Of a stretch of DNA of 64,000 nt, positions 43,831 through 56,530 are shown piece by piece. Every line of letters begins with the position of its first letter. Position 1 is the first letter of the stretch. The stretch covers positions 5,554-69,553 of the forward strand of contig CAZGUX010000183.1 in the NCBI GenBank assembly GCA_964529305.1, written 5' to 3'. This DNA comes from CAZGUX01 sp964529305 (GTDB lineage Bacteria; Acidobacteriota; Terriglobia; Bryobacterales; Bryobacteraceae). A program made the translations under genes and the position numbers. Below the pieces are notes generated by a model, which ran no database searches, had not been told where the DNA came from, and saw only the letters and a program-made list of their open reading frames with translations.

Positions 43831-44733
43831 TTACGCGGGGACCGGTTCCCGATCGGGAATCTCCCGCAACAACTCCACGAACGAAGTCATGGCTTTGTTG
43901 AAGGACTTCTTGCGCCGATGGACAATGCCGACAGGCCGCCGCAGTTCCGGGGCGCGCAGCGGAATCGACACCAGGCGTCCCTGCTCGATCTCGGTTTGCA
44001 TCGTGCGGGCCGGCAGAATGCTGATTCCGGAGCCCAGCGCTACGGCCTCCTTGACCATCTGGATGTTGTCGAATTCCATCACCACCTGGATGGCCCCGTC
44101 CTGTTCCCGGAAAAAGCGATCGATCTCCCGCCGGATGTTCAGGTCGCTATCAAAGCCGATGAACTCGCAGCCGTTCAGGTCCGCTGGTTCCACTTCCTGC
44201 CGGCGGGCCAGCGGATGCGAGGGCGCCACCGCGACGCACATTTCCTCCAGACGCCAGGGGATCACCGTGATCTCCTTGCTCGATTCCGGATAGCTTACCA
44301 GTCCCAGGTCTGCCTGGTCGGACAGGATCGCCTCGTAGATCTTGGTCGGACGCAGGTAGCTCACATGCAGACTCGCACCCGGGTAGCGCCGTACAAACTC
44401 CTCCTGTACCCGGCTCATCTCCGAAATGCCGACCGAGTAGATGGACGCCACCCGGACCTCGCCTTCCACCCGCATCTTGAGGACGGCCAGCGAGGCCTGA
44501 AACTCCTCCTCGCGGCGCACCACGTCGCGGCAGAGTTCGTGATACTGTTTCCCTGCCGGGGTCAGCCCCATGGGCCGGGTCGTCCGGTCGAATAGCGCCA
44601 CGCCCAACCGCTTCTCCAGATCGTGGATGTGTTGGCTGGCGGCCGACTGGCTGATTCCATTCATTTCGGCGCCCCGGCTGACGCTCCGCGCCACCGCGAT
44701 GTCCCTGAACAGCTTACATTGTTCGAACAGCAC
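43831..44733 (-). CDS. LysR-family transcriptional regulator
   Basis: A 300-residue LysR-type regulator. The N-terminal winged helix is standard (FRDIAVARSVSRGAEMNGISQSAASQHIHDLEKRLGVALFDRTTRPMGLTPAG). The C-terminal periplasmic-binding-like domain starts at about residue 90 (VEGEVRVASIYSVGIS). The start is GTG at 44733. It is divergent from gltB, with a near-consensus promoter and a palindrome in the 122-base gap, the classical arrangement for a LysR regulator that represses itself and controls the neighbouring operon. Control of glutamate synthase by a LysR protein is known (GltC in Bacillus), but orthology is not claimed. Confidence 0.93.
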   Translation of the reverse strand: MLFEQCKLFRDIAVARSVSRGAEMNGISQSAASQHIHDLEKRLGVALFDRTTRPMGLTPAGKQYHELCRDVVRREEEFQASLAVLKMRVEGEVRVASIYSVGISEMSRVQEEFVRRYPGASLHVSYLRPTKIYEAILSDQADLGLVSYPESSKEITVIPWRLEEMCVAVAPSHPLARRQEVEPADLNGCEFIGFDSDLNIRREIDRFFREQDGAIQVVMEFDNIQMVKEAVALGSGISILPARTMQTEIEQGRLVSIPLRAPELRRPVGIVHRRKKSFNKAMTSFVELLREIPDREPVPA

Positions 44734-44741
44734 TGAGGCCG

Positions 44742-44769
44742 ATCATATCATAAGATCCTCTAATGTCAA
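44742..44769 (-). promoter_or_regulatory. Promoter of the LysR gene
   Basis: On the minus strand TTGACA (44769-44764) and TATGAT (44747-44742) are 16 bases apart, a near-consensus sigma-70 promoter. The GTG start follows only nine bases beyond the -10 element, so the mRNA would have almost no leader. Confidence 0.6.
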
Positions 44770-44783
44770 TCAATGTAGACATT
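44762..44783. promoter_or_regulatory. Candidate LysR binding palindrome
   Basis: AATGTC (44762-44767) and GACATT (44778-44783) form a perfect inverted repeat with a ten-base spacer. The left arm overlaps the -35 element of the regulator gene and the whole site lies just upstream of the -35 element proposed for gltB. This suits self-repression plus activation of gltBD. Confidence 0.5.
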
Positions 44784-44787
44784 TTTG

Positions 44788-44817
44788 TTGCCTTATACTG
44801 TACGGTGTTGGTATAGT
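44788..44817 (+). promoter_or_regulatory. Candidate gltB promoter
   Basis: TTGCCT (44788-44793) and TATAGT (44812-44817) are separated by 18 bases. Transcription would start about 30 bases before the gltB ATG at 44856. A second -10-like TATACT is at 44795 but lacks a fitting -35. Confidence 0.45.
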
Positions 44818-44855
44818 GACAGAAACCTCCCTGCGGAAGGTAACGCGAGTACACT

Positions 44856-49436
<4,581 letters not shown>

Positions 49437-49438
49437 AG

Positions 49439-49458
49439 CCCACGGCGTCCGCCGTGGG
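49439..49458 (+). terminator. Intercistronic hairpin between gltB and gltD
   Basis: CCCACGGCG (49439-49447) pairs perfectly with CGCCGTGGG (49450-49458), starting two bases after the gltB stop. Nine G/C-rich pairs make a very stable stem, but there is no T-run. It may attenuate transcription, stabilise the gltB mRNA end, or be a copy of a dispersed palindromic repeat. Confidence 0.55.
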
Positions 49459-49491
49459 GTGCTTGGTCCGTTGAAGCAAAAGTAACCAGCC

Positions 49492-50910
49492 ATGGGAAAA
49501 GTCACCGGATTCATGGAATACCAGCGCGAGATGCCGTCCCGGCGCCCCGTCGCCGATCGCGTCCACGACTGGTTCGAGATCTACCAGCCCTTCCCGCTCG
49601 AGAAAGTCCAGACGCAAGGCGCGCGCTGCATGGACTGCGGCATTCCCTTCTGCCACACCGGATGCCCGGTCAACAACATCATTCCCGATTGGAACGATCT
49701 GGTGTTCCGCAACCGCTGGCGCGAAGCCATCCGCGTCCTGCATTCGACGAATAACTTCCCCGAGTTCACCGGCCGCATCTGTCCCGCGCCCTGCGAGGCC
49801 GCCTGCGTTCTCGGCATCAACGAGCCCGCGGTCACGATCAAGAACATCGAGCGAACCATCGTCGACCGGGCGTGGGAGGAAGGCTGGATTGTACCCGAGC
49901 CTCCGGAAGCGAAGACCGGCAAGCGCGTGGCCGTGGTGGGTTCGGGACCGGCGGGGTTGGCCGCTTCGCAGCAACTGGCTCGTGCCGGCCACGACGTCAC
50001 CCTGTTCGAGAAGGCCGACCGCATCGGCGGTCTGCTCCGTTACGGGATTCCCAATTTCAAGATGGAGAAGCATCTGATCGACCGCCGGATCGAACAGATG
50101 CGCGAAGAAGGCGTCCGTTTCGTGACCAATGCCCACGTCGGCCACAACGTCGCCGTCGCCGGCCTGCGCAAGGACTTCGACGCGATTCTGTTGTCCGGCG
50201 GCGCCGAGCACCCCCGCGATCTCAACGTCCCCGGCCGTCACTTGAAAGGAATCCACTTCGCCATGGAGTTCCTTCCGCAATCGAATCGCCGCTGTGAGGG
50301 AGACGACGTGCCGAACCAGATTCTGGCCACCGGAAAGCGCGTGGTGATCGTCGGCGGCGGCGACACCGGCGCCGACTGTCTGGGGACGTCTCACCGTCAC
50401 GGGGCGGCGCGGATTCATCAGTTCGAATTGATGCCCATGCCTCCCGCCGAGCGGGCGCCACAGACGCCGTGGCCCCTGTGGCCGATGCAAATGCGCGTCG
50501 AGAGTTCGCACGAGGAAGGCGGCGTCCGCGACTGGAGCGTCTCCACCACTCACTTCACTGGAGACGAAGACGGCAACGTCACCGAACTGCACGCCGTACG
50601 GGTCGGGCCGCCTCCCAAGTTCGAGCGGATTCCGGGCACCGAGTTCACGCTGGATGCCGATCTGGTGCTGCTGGCGATGGGCTTCACCGGGCCCGTGCGG
50701 AGCGGCATGATCGAGCAACTGGGCGTGGAACTCGACCCGCGCGGCAACGTGAAAGTGGACGACAACTGGATGTCGTCGGTCCCCGGGGTCTTCGCGGCGG
50801 GCGACATGCGGCGAGGCCAGTCGCTGGTGGTGTGGGCGATCAGTGAAGGCCGCAAAGCCGCGCGCGCGGTCGACATCTTCCTGACCGGCTCGTCGCGGTT
50901 GCCAAACTAG
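49492..50910 (+). CDS. gltD: Glutamate synthase, small subunit
   Basis: A 472-residue NADPH-oxidising beta subunit of glutamate synthase. The N-terminal cysteine cluster for [4Fe-4S] binding is CMDCGIPFCHTGCPVNN (about residues 44-60) with CPAPCEAACVLG near 100. The FAD fold begins GSGPAGLAAS near 152 and the NADPH fold GGGDTGADC near 287. The C-terminal FAD segment is GVFAAGDMRRGQSLVVWAISEGRKAA. It passes electrons from NADPH to GltB. Its GltD fold is the same as that fused to the hydrogenase diaphorase at 24278. Its stop overlaps the convergent phosphodiesterase gene by four bases. Confidence 0.96.
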   Translation: MGKVTGFMEYQREMPSRRPVADRVHDWFEIYQPFPLEKVQTQGARCMDCGIPFCHTGCPVNNIIPDWNDLVFRNRWREAIRVLHSTNNFPEFTGRICPAPCEAACVLGINEPAVTIKNIERTIVDRAWEEGWIVPEPPEAKTGKRVAVVGSGPAGLAASQQLARAGHDVTLFEKADRIGGLLRYGIPNFKMEKHLIDRRIEQMREEGVRFVTNAHVGHNVAVAGLRKDFDAILLSGGAEHPRDLNVPGRHLKGIHFAMEFLPQSNRRCEGDDVPNQILATGKRVVIVGGGDTGADCLGTSHRHGAARIHQFELMPMPPAERAPQTPWPLWPMQMRVESSHEEGGVRDWSVSTTHFTGDEDGNVTELHAVRVGPPPKFERIPGTEFTLDADLVLLAMGFTGPVRSGMIEQLGVELDPRGNVKVDDNWMSSVPGVFAAGDMRRGQSLVVWAISEGRKAARAVDIFLTGSSRLPN

Positions 50911-53642
50911 CCCTGCGTCGCAGGCCGGACTTTCGGGCCTGTCCGGTTGCGGTGCAACTCCGCCTTCACCGCCGAAGCCATCCGTTCCAGATCCAGATCG
51001 CCGCGCCCCAGGAACTCCGCGATCCTCGCCGCGCTCTCCTTCGGGGCCCGCACGATCCCCGGATAGTCGATCACCAGCAGTTCGACATTCTCCGCTTCAC
51101 CCAGTCGCGCCAGCACTTCCTCGCGATGCCGCTCCAGGTGCTCGCGTAGTTTCGGATTCTCGGTCTCGGGCGCCTTGCCCAGGTTGACGAGCATCTTGCG
51201 GTGCGACGCCACCACCTCGTCAATCGGCCGGTCCAGAAACAGGACCTTGTACCGATGCCGCCTCGGCAGCCACGGGATCAGCATCGAGATCACCTTCAAC
51301 GCCTTGCCTTCGGCCTTGCGCAAAATGTCGGGCCGTTTGGGAAGCTTCTTGATTTCCTCCCACTCGTAGTAGCCTTCCGGGTTGTCGGAATCCGCCTGCC
51401 GCTTGCCGTCCGTCATCACGGGAATCCCCGCGGCGCTCAACATCTGCATCGCCACCGACGTTCCCGAGCGAGGCAATCCGGAGACCACGATGAACTCGAG
51501 CGGCGGTCCGGCCTCCTGCGTTTCGTGAAACAGCGGATGGCGGATCAACGGCTTCCGCGGTTCGCCGGAGGCCTCCGTGCGCCGGGGCGCCTGTGCCGCG
51601 CGAGCGCTCATGCGCCGGCGGGCATCGAGACGCAGTTGTTCCCGCCGTTCCTTCAAAGGCACGGCCCGCTGCCGGCACTTGCTGGCCGCCGACCAGTGAT
51701 GCCACATCTTGTCGCGCCGCCCCATTCGGGAGTAGAGGCGCGCCAACCACGCATGAAACGTGCTTCGTTCCGGCGGAAACGTCAGGGCGGTCTCCACGGC
51801 CTGGATCGCCCGCTCGGCCATTCCCATCCGCGTCAGCGCCACGCCCAGGTAGAAGTGCCCGAACGCCAGGTCGTGCTGATGACCCACGGCGTCCAGTGCC
51901 GCTTCCGCCGCTTCTTCCCACCGCCTCTGATGGATCAGGCACCGAGCCAGGGTCTGCCAGGCCACCGCATGATGCGGATCGATCTCGAGGGCCTGCCGCA
52001 GTTCGCGCTCGGCGTCGTCCCATCGCCGCAACTTCAGGTGCACCTGGCCGACCTTGAGGCGAAAATCCGCGTTGCGCGGCCCGGCCTGTTCCGCCTGCAT
52101 CAGGTGTTCCAGCGCCGCCTCGAACCGGCCCAGGTCGAAATCCGCATTGGCCAGCACCCAGTGTGCAAGAGCCGTGTCCCGATAGGCGTCGATCGACGAT
52201 TCCGCCGTCGCCCTCGCCTCTTCATACAGACCCAATCGAGCCTGGCACGTAGCCAGCAGAGTGGCGTAGTCCACGCGTTCGGGTACCTGGAAGCTGATCT
52301 CCTCGAGCAGCGGGAGCGCCTCCTGGAATCGGGCCGTCGACGTGTAGACGCGGGCGAGGTTCCACATCCGCTCGCGCAGACAGGTGGCCACCGCCGTTTG
52401 CCGGTCCTCGTCGGGCCGTTCGATGTAGCCGAGCGCGACAAATTGCTCCACCAGCACCTGCGCATCTTCGGGGGACAGGCTGCTGGCCGTAGCGTGCATT
52501 CCACAATTGCCAGGGACCTGCTCCCAACTGGGAATCCGCTCGAGCGCGGGAGTCCACTCGAAAGCTTCCGTCAGGACCCGGCCGGGCATGTCCTGTCCCG
52601 CGGGCAAGCCAAACAGCGACAGGACCGTCGGGGCGATGTCCAGCAGACTGGCCCCGTAAATCCGCTCGTCGTGCCGGATTCCGGGACCTCGCATGGCAAA
52701 GATCCCGTGCGGACGATGCTGTTCGGCGGGGCCGGCCGGGACGTTCATCAGCGCCTGCGGCCTGAGGTGGTCGGGATGGAACCCGTGGTCGGACAGCAGG
52801 AGGATGGCGGCCTCCGGTCCGGCGAGTTCGCCCAGTACTCCCAGCGCGAGGTCGTGGAACCGGTACGCGCTGTTGATCACGTCGTGATAAAGGTCGAAGT
52901 CTTCGGCGCTCACGAACTCCTGCTTGGGAGGGTGATAGTGCATGAACCCGTGGCTGAAGTGATCGATCGACGGGTAGTAGACCGCGGCGAAGTCCCAGGG
53001 TTGTGTCTGCAGCGCCCACGTGGCTGCAGCGTGAATCGAGTACATCTCCGCCTGCAGTTTGGCGAGCATCAGCAGGCGCCGATCTTTGGCCTGATCGATC
53101 CCGGCCGCGCGCGGAACGAACATCTGAAGAAGTTCGCCGTCGATCTCCGCGGGATGCACGCGCAGCGCCGCCAGCGGTTCCACGGCTTCGTTGGGATGAA
53201 TGGTCCCGGACAGCACCGGCCAGGGCCTGCCGGCGCCGGTGAACCCTCGCGCGAACGCGTCCGACACGCAGATGCCGTTGATCGGCTCGGCTGGATGGCC
53301 TCCGAACCAGTTGATCACGTGCGTCCGGCGGCCCTCCTGTCCCAGGATGTTCCACAGTGCTTTCACCTTGCGCGATGTGCTGGTGACCGGCCGGACCAGG
53401 CCGGAGGCAGCGTCGACTTCCGTGAATCCCAGAATGCCGTGGCGATCGGCGTACATGCCGGTCGCCACCGAATTCCAGAGCATGGGGGAAAGCACCGGCT
53501 GCAGGGTGGAGATGTTGCCCATCACTCCCCCTTCAACGAACTTCGCCAGATGGGGCATCTGGCCGGAGTCCAGGAGAGGAGTGATCACTTTCCAGTCGGC
53601 GGCGTCCCAACCGATCAGCAGGACCTTCTTCGCTTGGGTCAC
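50907..53642 (-). CDS. Alkaline-phosphatase-superfamily phosphodiesterase-TPR-sulfotransferase fusion
   Basis: A 911-residue three-part protein. Residues 1-400 are type I phosphodiesterase/nucleotide pyrophosphatase-like: LLIGWDAADWK near 8, the nucleophile area SPMLWNSVATG near 52, YYPSIDHFSHGFMHYH near 220 and LLSDHGFHPDH near 285 supply metal ligands. Residues about 430-680 are TPR repeats (ALEHLMQAEQAGPRNADFRLKVGQVHLKLRRWDDAERELRQALEIDP). Residues about 715-911 form a P-loop sulfotransferase domain: PAPS-binding VSGLPRSGTSVAMQML near 718 and LFLDRPIDEVVASHRKML near 795. No signal peptide is visible. GTG start; six bases after the PEP-CTERM gene. Acting on nucleotides or sulfated glycans is possible, but substrate is unknown. 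Confidence 0.88.
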   Translation of the reverse strand: MTQAKKVLLIGWDAADWKVITPLLDSGQMPHLAKFVEGGVMGNISTLQPVLSPMLWNSVATGMYADRHGILGFTEVDAASGLVRPVTSTSRKVKALWNILGQEGRRTHVINWFGGHPAEPINGICVSDAFARGFTGAGRPWPVLSGTIHPNEAVEPLAALRVHPAEIDGELLQMFVPRAAGIDQAKDRRLLMLAKLQAEMYSIHAAATWALQTQPWDFAAVYYPSIDHFSHGFMHYHPPKQEFVSAEDFDLYHDVINSAYRFHDLALGVLGELAGPEAAILLLSDHGFHPDHLRPQALMNVPAGPAEQHRPHGIFAMRGPGIRHDERIYGASLLDIAPTVLSLFGLPAGQDMPGRVLTEAFEWTPALERIPSWEQVPGNCGMHATASSLSPEDAQVLVEQFVALGYIERPDEDRQTAVATCLRERMWNLARVYTSTARFQEALPLLEEISFQVPERVDYATLLATCQARLGLYEEARATAESSIDAYRDTALAHWVLANADFDLGRFEAALEHLMQAEQAGPRNADFRLKVGQVHLKLRRWDDAERELRQALEIDPHHAVAWQTLARCLIHQRRWEEAAEAALDAVGHQHDLAFGHFYLGVALTRMGMAERAIQAVETALTFPPERSTFHAWLARLYSRMGRRDKMWHHWSAASKCRQRAVPLKERREQLRLDARRRMSARAAQAPRRTEASGEPRKPLIRHPLFHETQEAGPPLEFIVVSGLPRSGTSVAMQMLSAAGIPVMTDGKRQADSDNPEGYYEWEEIKKLPKRPDILRKAEGKALKVISMLIPWLPRRHRYKVLFLDRPIDEVVASHRKMLVNLGKAPETENPKLREHLERHREEVLARLGEAENVELLVIDYPGIVRAPKESAARIAEFLGRGDLDLERMASAVKAELHRNRTGPKVRPATQG

Positions 53643-53648
53643 TCTGGC

Positions 53649-54398
53649 TCAGGCGGCGAGCTTTTTCCGCCGCCGGTACAGAACCAGCCCGGCGGCGCCC
53701 AATGCCATGAGCGCGACCGAACTGGGCTCCGGCACCCCACTCCCGCCGGAACAACTGTACGTGGAACTGCCCGGGGTGGTGATAGCTCCGCCGCTGTCTT
53801 CGTAAGCGAAGCATCCCAGGGAAATGGTGAGATCCTCGTTGATCTGGATATCCGCCCAGCCATACCGCGCGACGCCGGGGCTGATCTCGAACCGGAGGCC
53901 GAGAAAGGCCCTCTGCCCGTTGGACCACAGGCCGTTACTATACGAGTCGATGAGGGTGGAACCCGCCTGGCCGAACAACATGCCAGGCCCGATCGCGACG
54001 TTGTTGCCGAACGGCGCCGGCAGGTTCGTCCCGCCGGCCGGGAAACCGAACTGGTTGTTGCCGAGACCATACAGCCGCGCCATCCGGGAGGAAGTAATGA
54101 ACGTGCTGAACGTGGTACTGGAGGGGCCGAAGGTCAGAGAGGTGTAACCGAACAGCCGGTTCCGGAGTTCGAAATGAGGACTCACGGTGTTGGTGGTGCT
54201 GACCGCGCCCGTGGTCATGTTGAAGAAGACAGATCCTTCCACGGGAGTGGTTGCCCCGCCCCCATCGTGGAAGATTACGGCGGCCTCCGCCGGCGGAGCC
54301 GTCGAGACCGCGGCGGCGGCCAACGCCATGGCGCCGTAGCGGACCAGCCGCTCCTCCAGACGCTTTGACGCAGCGGGTTTCGATGTTTGTCCGGTCAT
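53649..54398 (-). CDS. PEP-CTERM sorting domain protein
   Basis: A 249-residue secreted protein. It has an N-terminal signal (LVRYGAMALAAAAVSTAPPAEA) with an unusually long polar start. The extracellular body is rich in Gly, Ser and Thr. The C-terminus has VPEPSSVALMALGAAGLVLYRRRKK, the PEP motif plus membrane helix plus basic tail recognised by exosortase, which usually marks surface proteins of exopolysaccharide-producing bacteria. No exosortase is in the window. Only one cysteine-containing stretch (TYSCSGGSG) lies just before the PEP motif. It is followed six bases later by the phosphodiesterase-sulfotransferase gene on the same strand. Confidence 0.9.
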   Translation of the reverse strand: MTGQTSKPAASKRLEERLVRYGAMALAAAAVSTAPPAEAAVIFHDGGGATTPVEGSVFFNMTTGAVSTTNTVSPHFELRNRLFGYTSLTFGPSSTTFSTFITSSRMARLYGLGNNQFGFPAGGTNLPAPFGNNVAIGPGMLFGQAGSTLIDSYSNGLWSNGQRAFLGLRFEISPGVARYGWADIQINEDLTISLGCFAYEDSGGAITTPGSSTYSCSGGSGVPEPSSVALMALGAAGLVLYRRRKKLAA

Positions 54399-54583
54399 CT
54401 AAGTGGGTACCCTTCGGCGAAGAGCCAATTCAGCACGATAACACGAACACGGGTTCGGGTTCCACATCCGCGGGCGCGTAACCCGCTGTTTTCTCAGTGG
54501 TTTGACTGCAAAAATCCGGGAACTTGTCTGACCCGGCAGGGAGCGTAGACCTGAGGTCAGCCAAGGCCGGCTCCTCCAGGCGA

Positions 54584-54589
54584 TATACT
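54584..54589 (+). promoter_or_regulatory. -10-like element upstream of the glycosidase-like gene
   Basis: TATACT at 54584-54589 lies 19 bases before the ATG at 54609. No matching -35 is evident. It supports the ATG at 54609 over the GTG at 54594, which would precede the predicted transcript start. Confidence 0.3.
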
Positions 54590-54608
54590 TTCGGTGCTTC
54601 CAAGAACT

Positions 54609-56441
54609 ATGGCGAATCCCACCCATTCCTCCTCCGGCTTGACCCGAAGACAAGTCCTGACCGCGGGAGCCGCGCTGGCGGTTCCCGTCCGCGGCGACGA
54701 GAGCAAGGCCATCTATCTCTCCGACATGAGCCGGGCGCTGCCCCGGTCGGCGCTTGCGACGAAACCCGCGCCAAAACGCTGGCGGTTGATCGACTACGAG
54801 ACCGAAGCCTTCAAGGGCGTGATGGCGGTTGCCGGCCAGAACAGCGACGCTCCCGAGATCACCCTCCCGCTCGGACGGAGCGGTTGGCACGCCATCTCCA
54901 TCGGCGTCTTTCCGCACATTGTCGAGCACATCTTCCAAAACCAGCAGCGAGCTACCGACGACCAGTTTCGCGTGCAGGTCCGCCTGAAGAGCGAGCGGAC
55001 TTTCAGCCTGCTCACCCACAAGGGAGGCGAACGCGAGCGCATCGACGATTTCTTCTGGAAGTACGCCGACCTCACGGGAGAAGACCTGGTGCTGCGGCAA
55101 TTCAACCTGCAGGTCTTTCCGGAGACGGAGAAATCGACCGGCCGCATCGGCTCCAGTTGCTGGATCGCGTACGTCAAACTGGTGCCCTTGAGCGCCCCGG
55201 AGGTGGAGACCCTCCAGCGCGAGAAGGGCCGAAGCCAGCGGCTGTTTGCCCATTGCGACGGATTCGATCCGCTCTACTACTACGGGGTCCGGACCGAGGG
55301 CGAGATCCGCCGCGAATTGGAGCCGTATCGCAACAGCGACTTCTCCAGGATCTACTGGGAAGCGGCGCACGGCGACATCTGCAATTACCCCACGCGCATC
55401 GGCCGCACGCATGAAAAGCAGTGGATGTCCGACCACTATTCGGTCGGCGACCGGATCAACGCCGAAAGCTGGGCCGCCCTCCGCAAGAATGGAATCGACG
55501 CGTTCAAGGTCGCCTGCGACTACGCGCACGAACTGGGACTGGAGTTCCACGCCGGCCTGCGCACCGCCGGGTTCCACTTCGATCCTCCCTGGGACCAATG
55601 GACGGTGGACAACATCTACGACAAGCACCCGGAATGGAGAGGCGTCGACCGCCAGGGCCGGCCGACGCCGCGGTTGTCGTACGCCTATCCGGAGGTGCAT
55701 CAATACATCGTGTCCCTGCTCGAGGAAATCGTGACGATGTACCCGGTGGACGGCGTCTGCCTGCTGTACAACCGGCGGCCTCCGATCGTGGAGTACGAGC
55801 CGCCGCTGGTGGAGGAGTTCCGCCGGAAGTACGGCGAGGACGCCCGCAAGGTGGACGAACGCGATCCGCGATGGCTGAACGTTCGGGCCGGGGCGCTCAC
55901 GCGATTCATGCGTGCCGTGCGGACCAGCATGAATCGGAAGGCGGAACAACAGCGGCGCGCGAGGCCGTTCGAGGTGTCCGCCATCGTCGCGGGCTCCGAG
56001 CGCGAGAATCTGTTCTACGGCATGGATCTGACAGCCTGGGTCCGGGAGGGACTCGTCGATACGCTGATGCCGTACACCTCAGCCGAAGGCGGCGGCAGTA
56101 TGGCCGACGCGTGGGCGAATCCGCGCGACGTCGATTTCTTCGTGAACCTCACTCGCGGCACGCGGGTGAAGATGGCCCCGAACCTGCTCCCCCGGCAATT
56201 GTCTCCGGAACAGTACCGCACGCGGGCGCACGGGCTTTATGAACGAGGAGTCGAACAACTCTTCTTCTGGGACACCAACCAGCGCACGTATCTCTATCCG
56301 TCGTGGACCGAGATCAGCAGGCTCGGCCATCGCGAGGATCTCGCGCGCTGGGTCGCCTCCGGGTCGCCCCGGGTGGAGCGCCCGGGCAAGAAGGTGACCA
56401 AACTGGGCGACTGGGTCATGGGCTATGCAACTCCAGGCTAG
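54609..56441 (+). CDS. Glycoside hydrolase-like (family-10-like/GHL10) protein, Tat-exported
   Basis: A 610-residue exported protein with leader SSGLTRRQVLTAGAALAVPVRG. Residues about 40-210 form a beta-rich domain (LIDYETEAFKGVMAVAGQNS, ITLPLGRSGWHAISIGVFP). From about 215 a TIM-barrel-like region follows, with YAHELGLEFHAGLRTAGFHFDPP near 320, DKHPEWRGVDRQGRPTPRLSYAYPEVHQYI near 340 and VDGVCLLYNRRPP near 380. These features resemble the GHL10 glycosyl-hydrolase-like proteins of Acidobacteria and Planctomycetes; enzymatic activity is not shown by sequence. ATG at 54609 is chosen. Confidence 0.72.
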   Translation: MANPTHSSSGLTRRQVLTAGAALAVPVRGDESKAIYLSDMSRALPRSALATKPAPKRWRLIDYETEAFKGVMAVAGQNSDAPEITLPLGRSGWHAISIGVFPHIVEHIFQNQQRATDDQFRVQVRLKSERTFSLLTHKGGERERIDDFFWKYADLTGEDLVLRQFNLQVFPETEKSTGRIGSSCWIAYVKLVPLSAPEVETLQREKGRSQRLFAHCDGFDPLYYYGVRTEGEIRRELEPYRNSDFSRIYWEAAHGDICNYPTRIGRTHEKQWMSDHYSVGDRINAESWAALRKNGIDAFKVACDYAHELGLEFHAGLRTAGFHFDPPWDQWTVDNIYDKHPEWRGVDRQGRPTPRLSYAYPEVHQYIVSLLEEIVTMYPVDGVCLLYNRRPPIVEYEPPLVEEFRRKYGEDARKVDERDPRWLNVRAGALTRFMRAVRTSMNRKAEQQRRARPFEVSAIVAGSERENLFYGMDLTAWVREGLVDTLMPYTSAEGGGSMADAWANPRDVDFFVNLTRGTRVKMAPNLLPRQLSPEQYRTRAHGLYERGVEQLFFWDTNQRTYLYPSWTEISRLGHREDLARWVASGSPRVERPGKKVTKLGDWVMGYATPG

Positions 56442-56530
56442 GGGCAGCCCCACGAGATCACGACGGCCTTCTCTTGCGAGGCAGGGCAGGCTACACTCGT
56501 TCGTTCCCGAGTGCGGAAGGAGGCAATCGC

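Noticed and set aside
51201..54368. 1055-codon plus-strand open frame opposite the phosphodiesterase-sulfotransferase and PEP-CTERM genes
   Set aside because: Antisense to domains with clear catalytic motifs; no domain in the frame itself.
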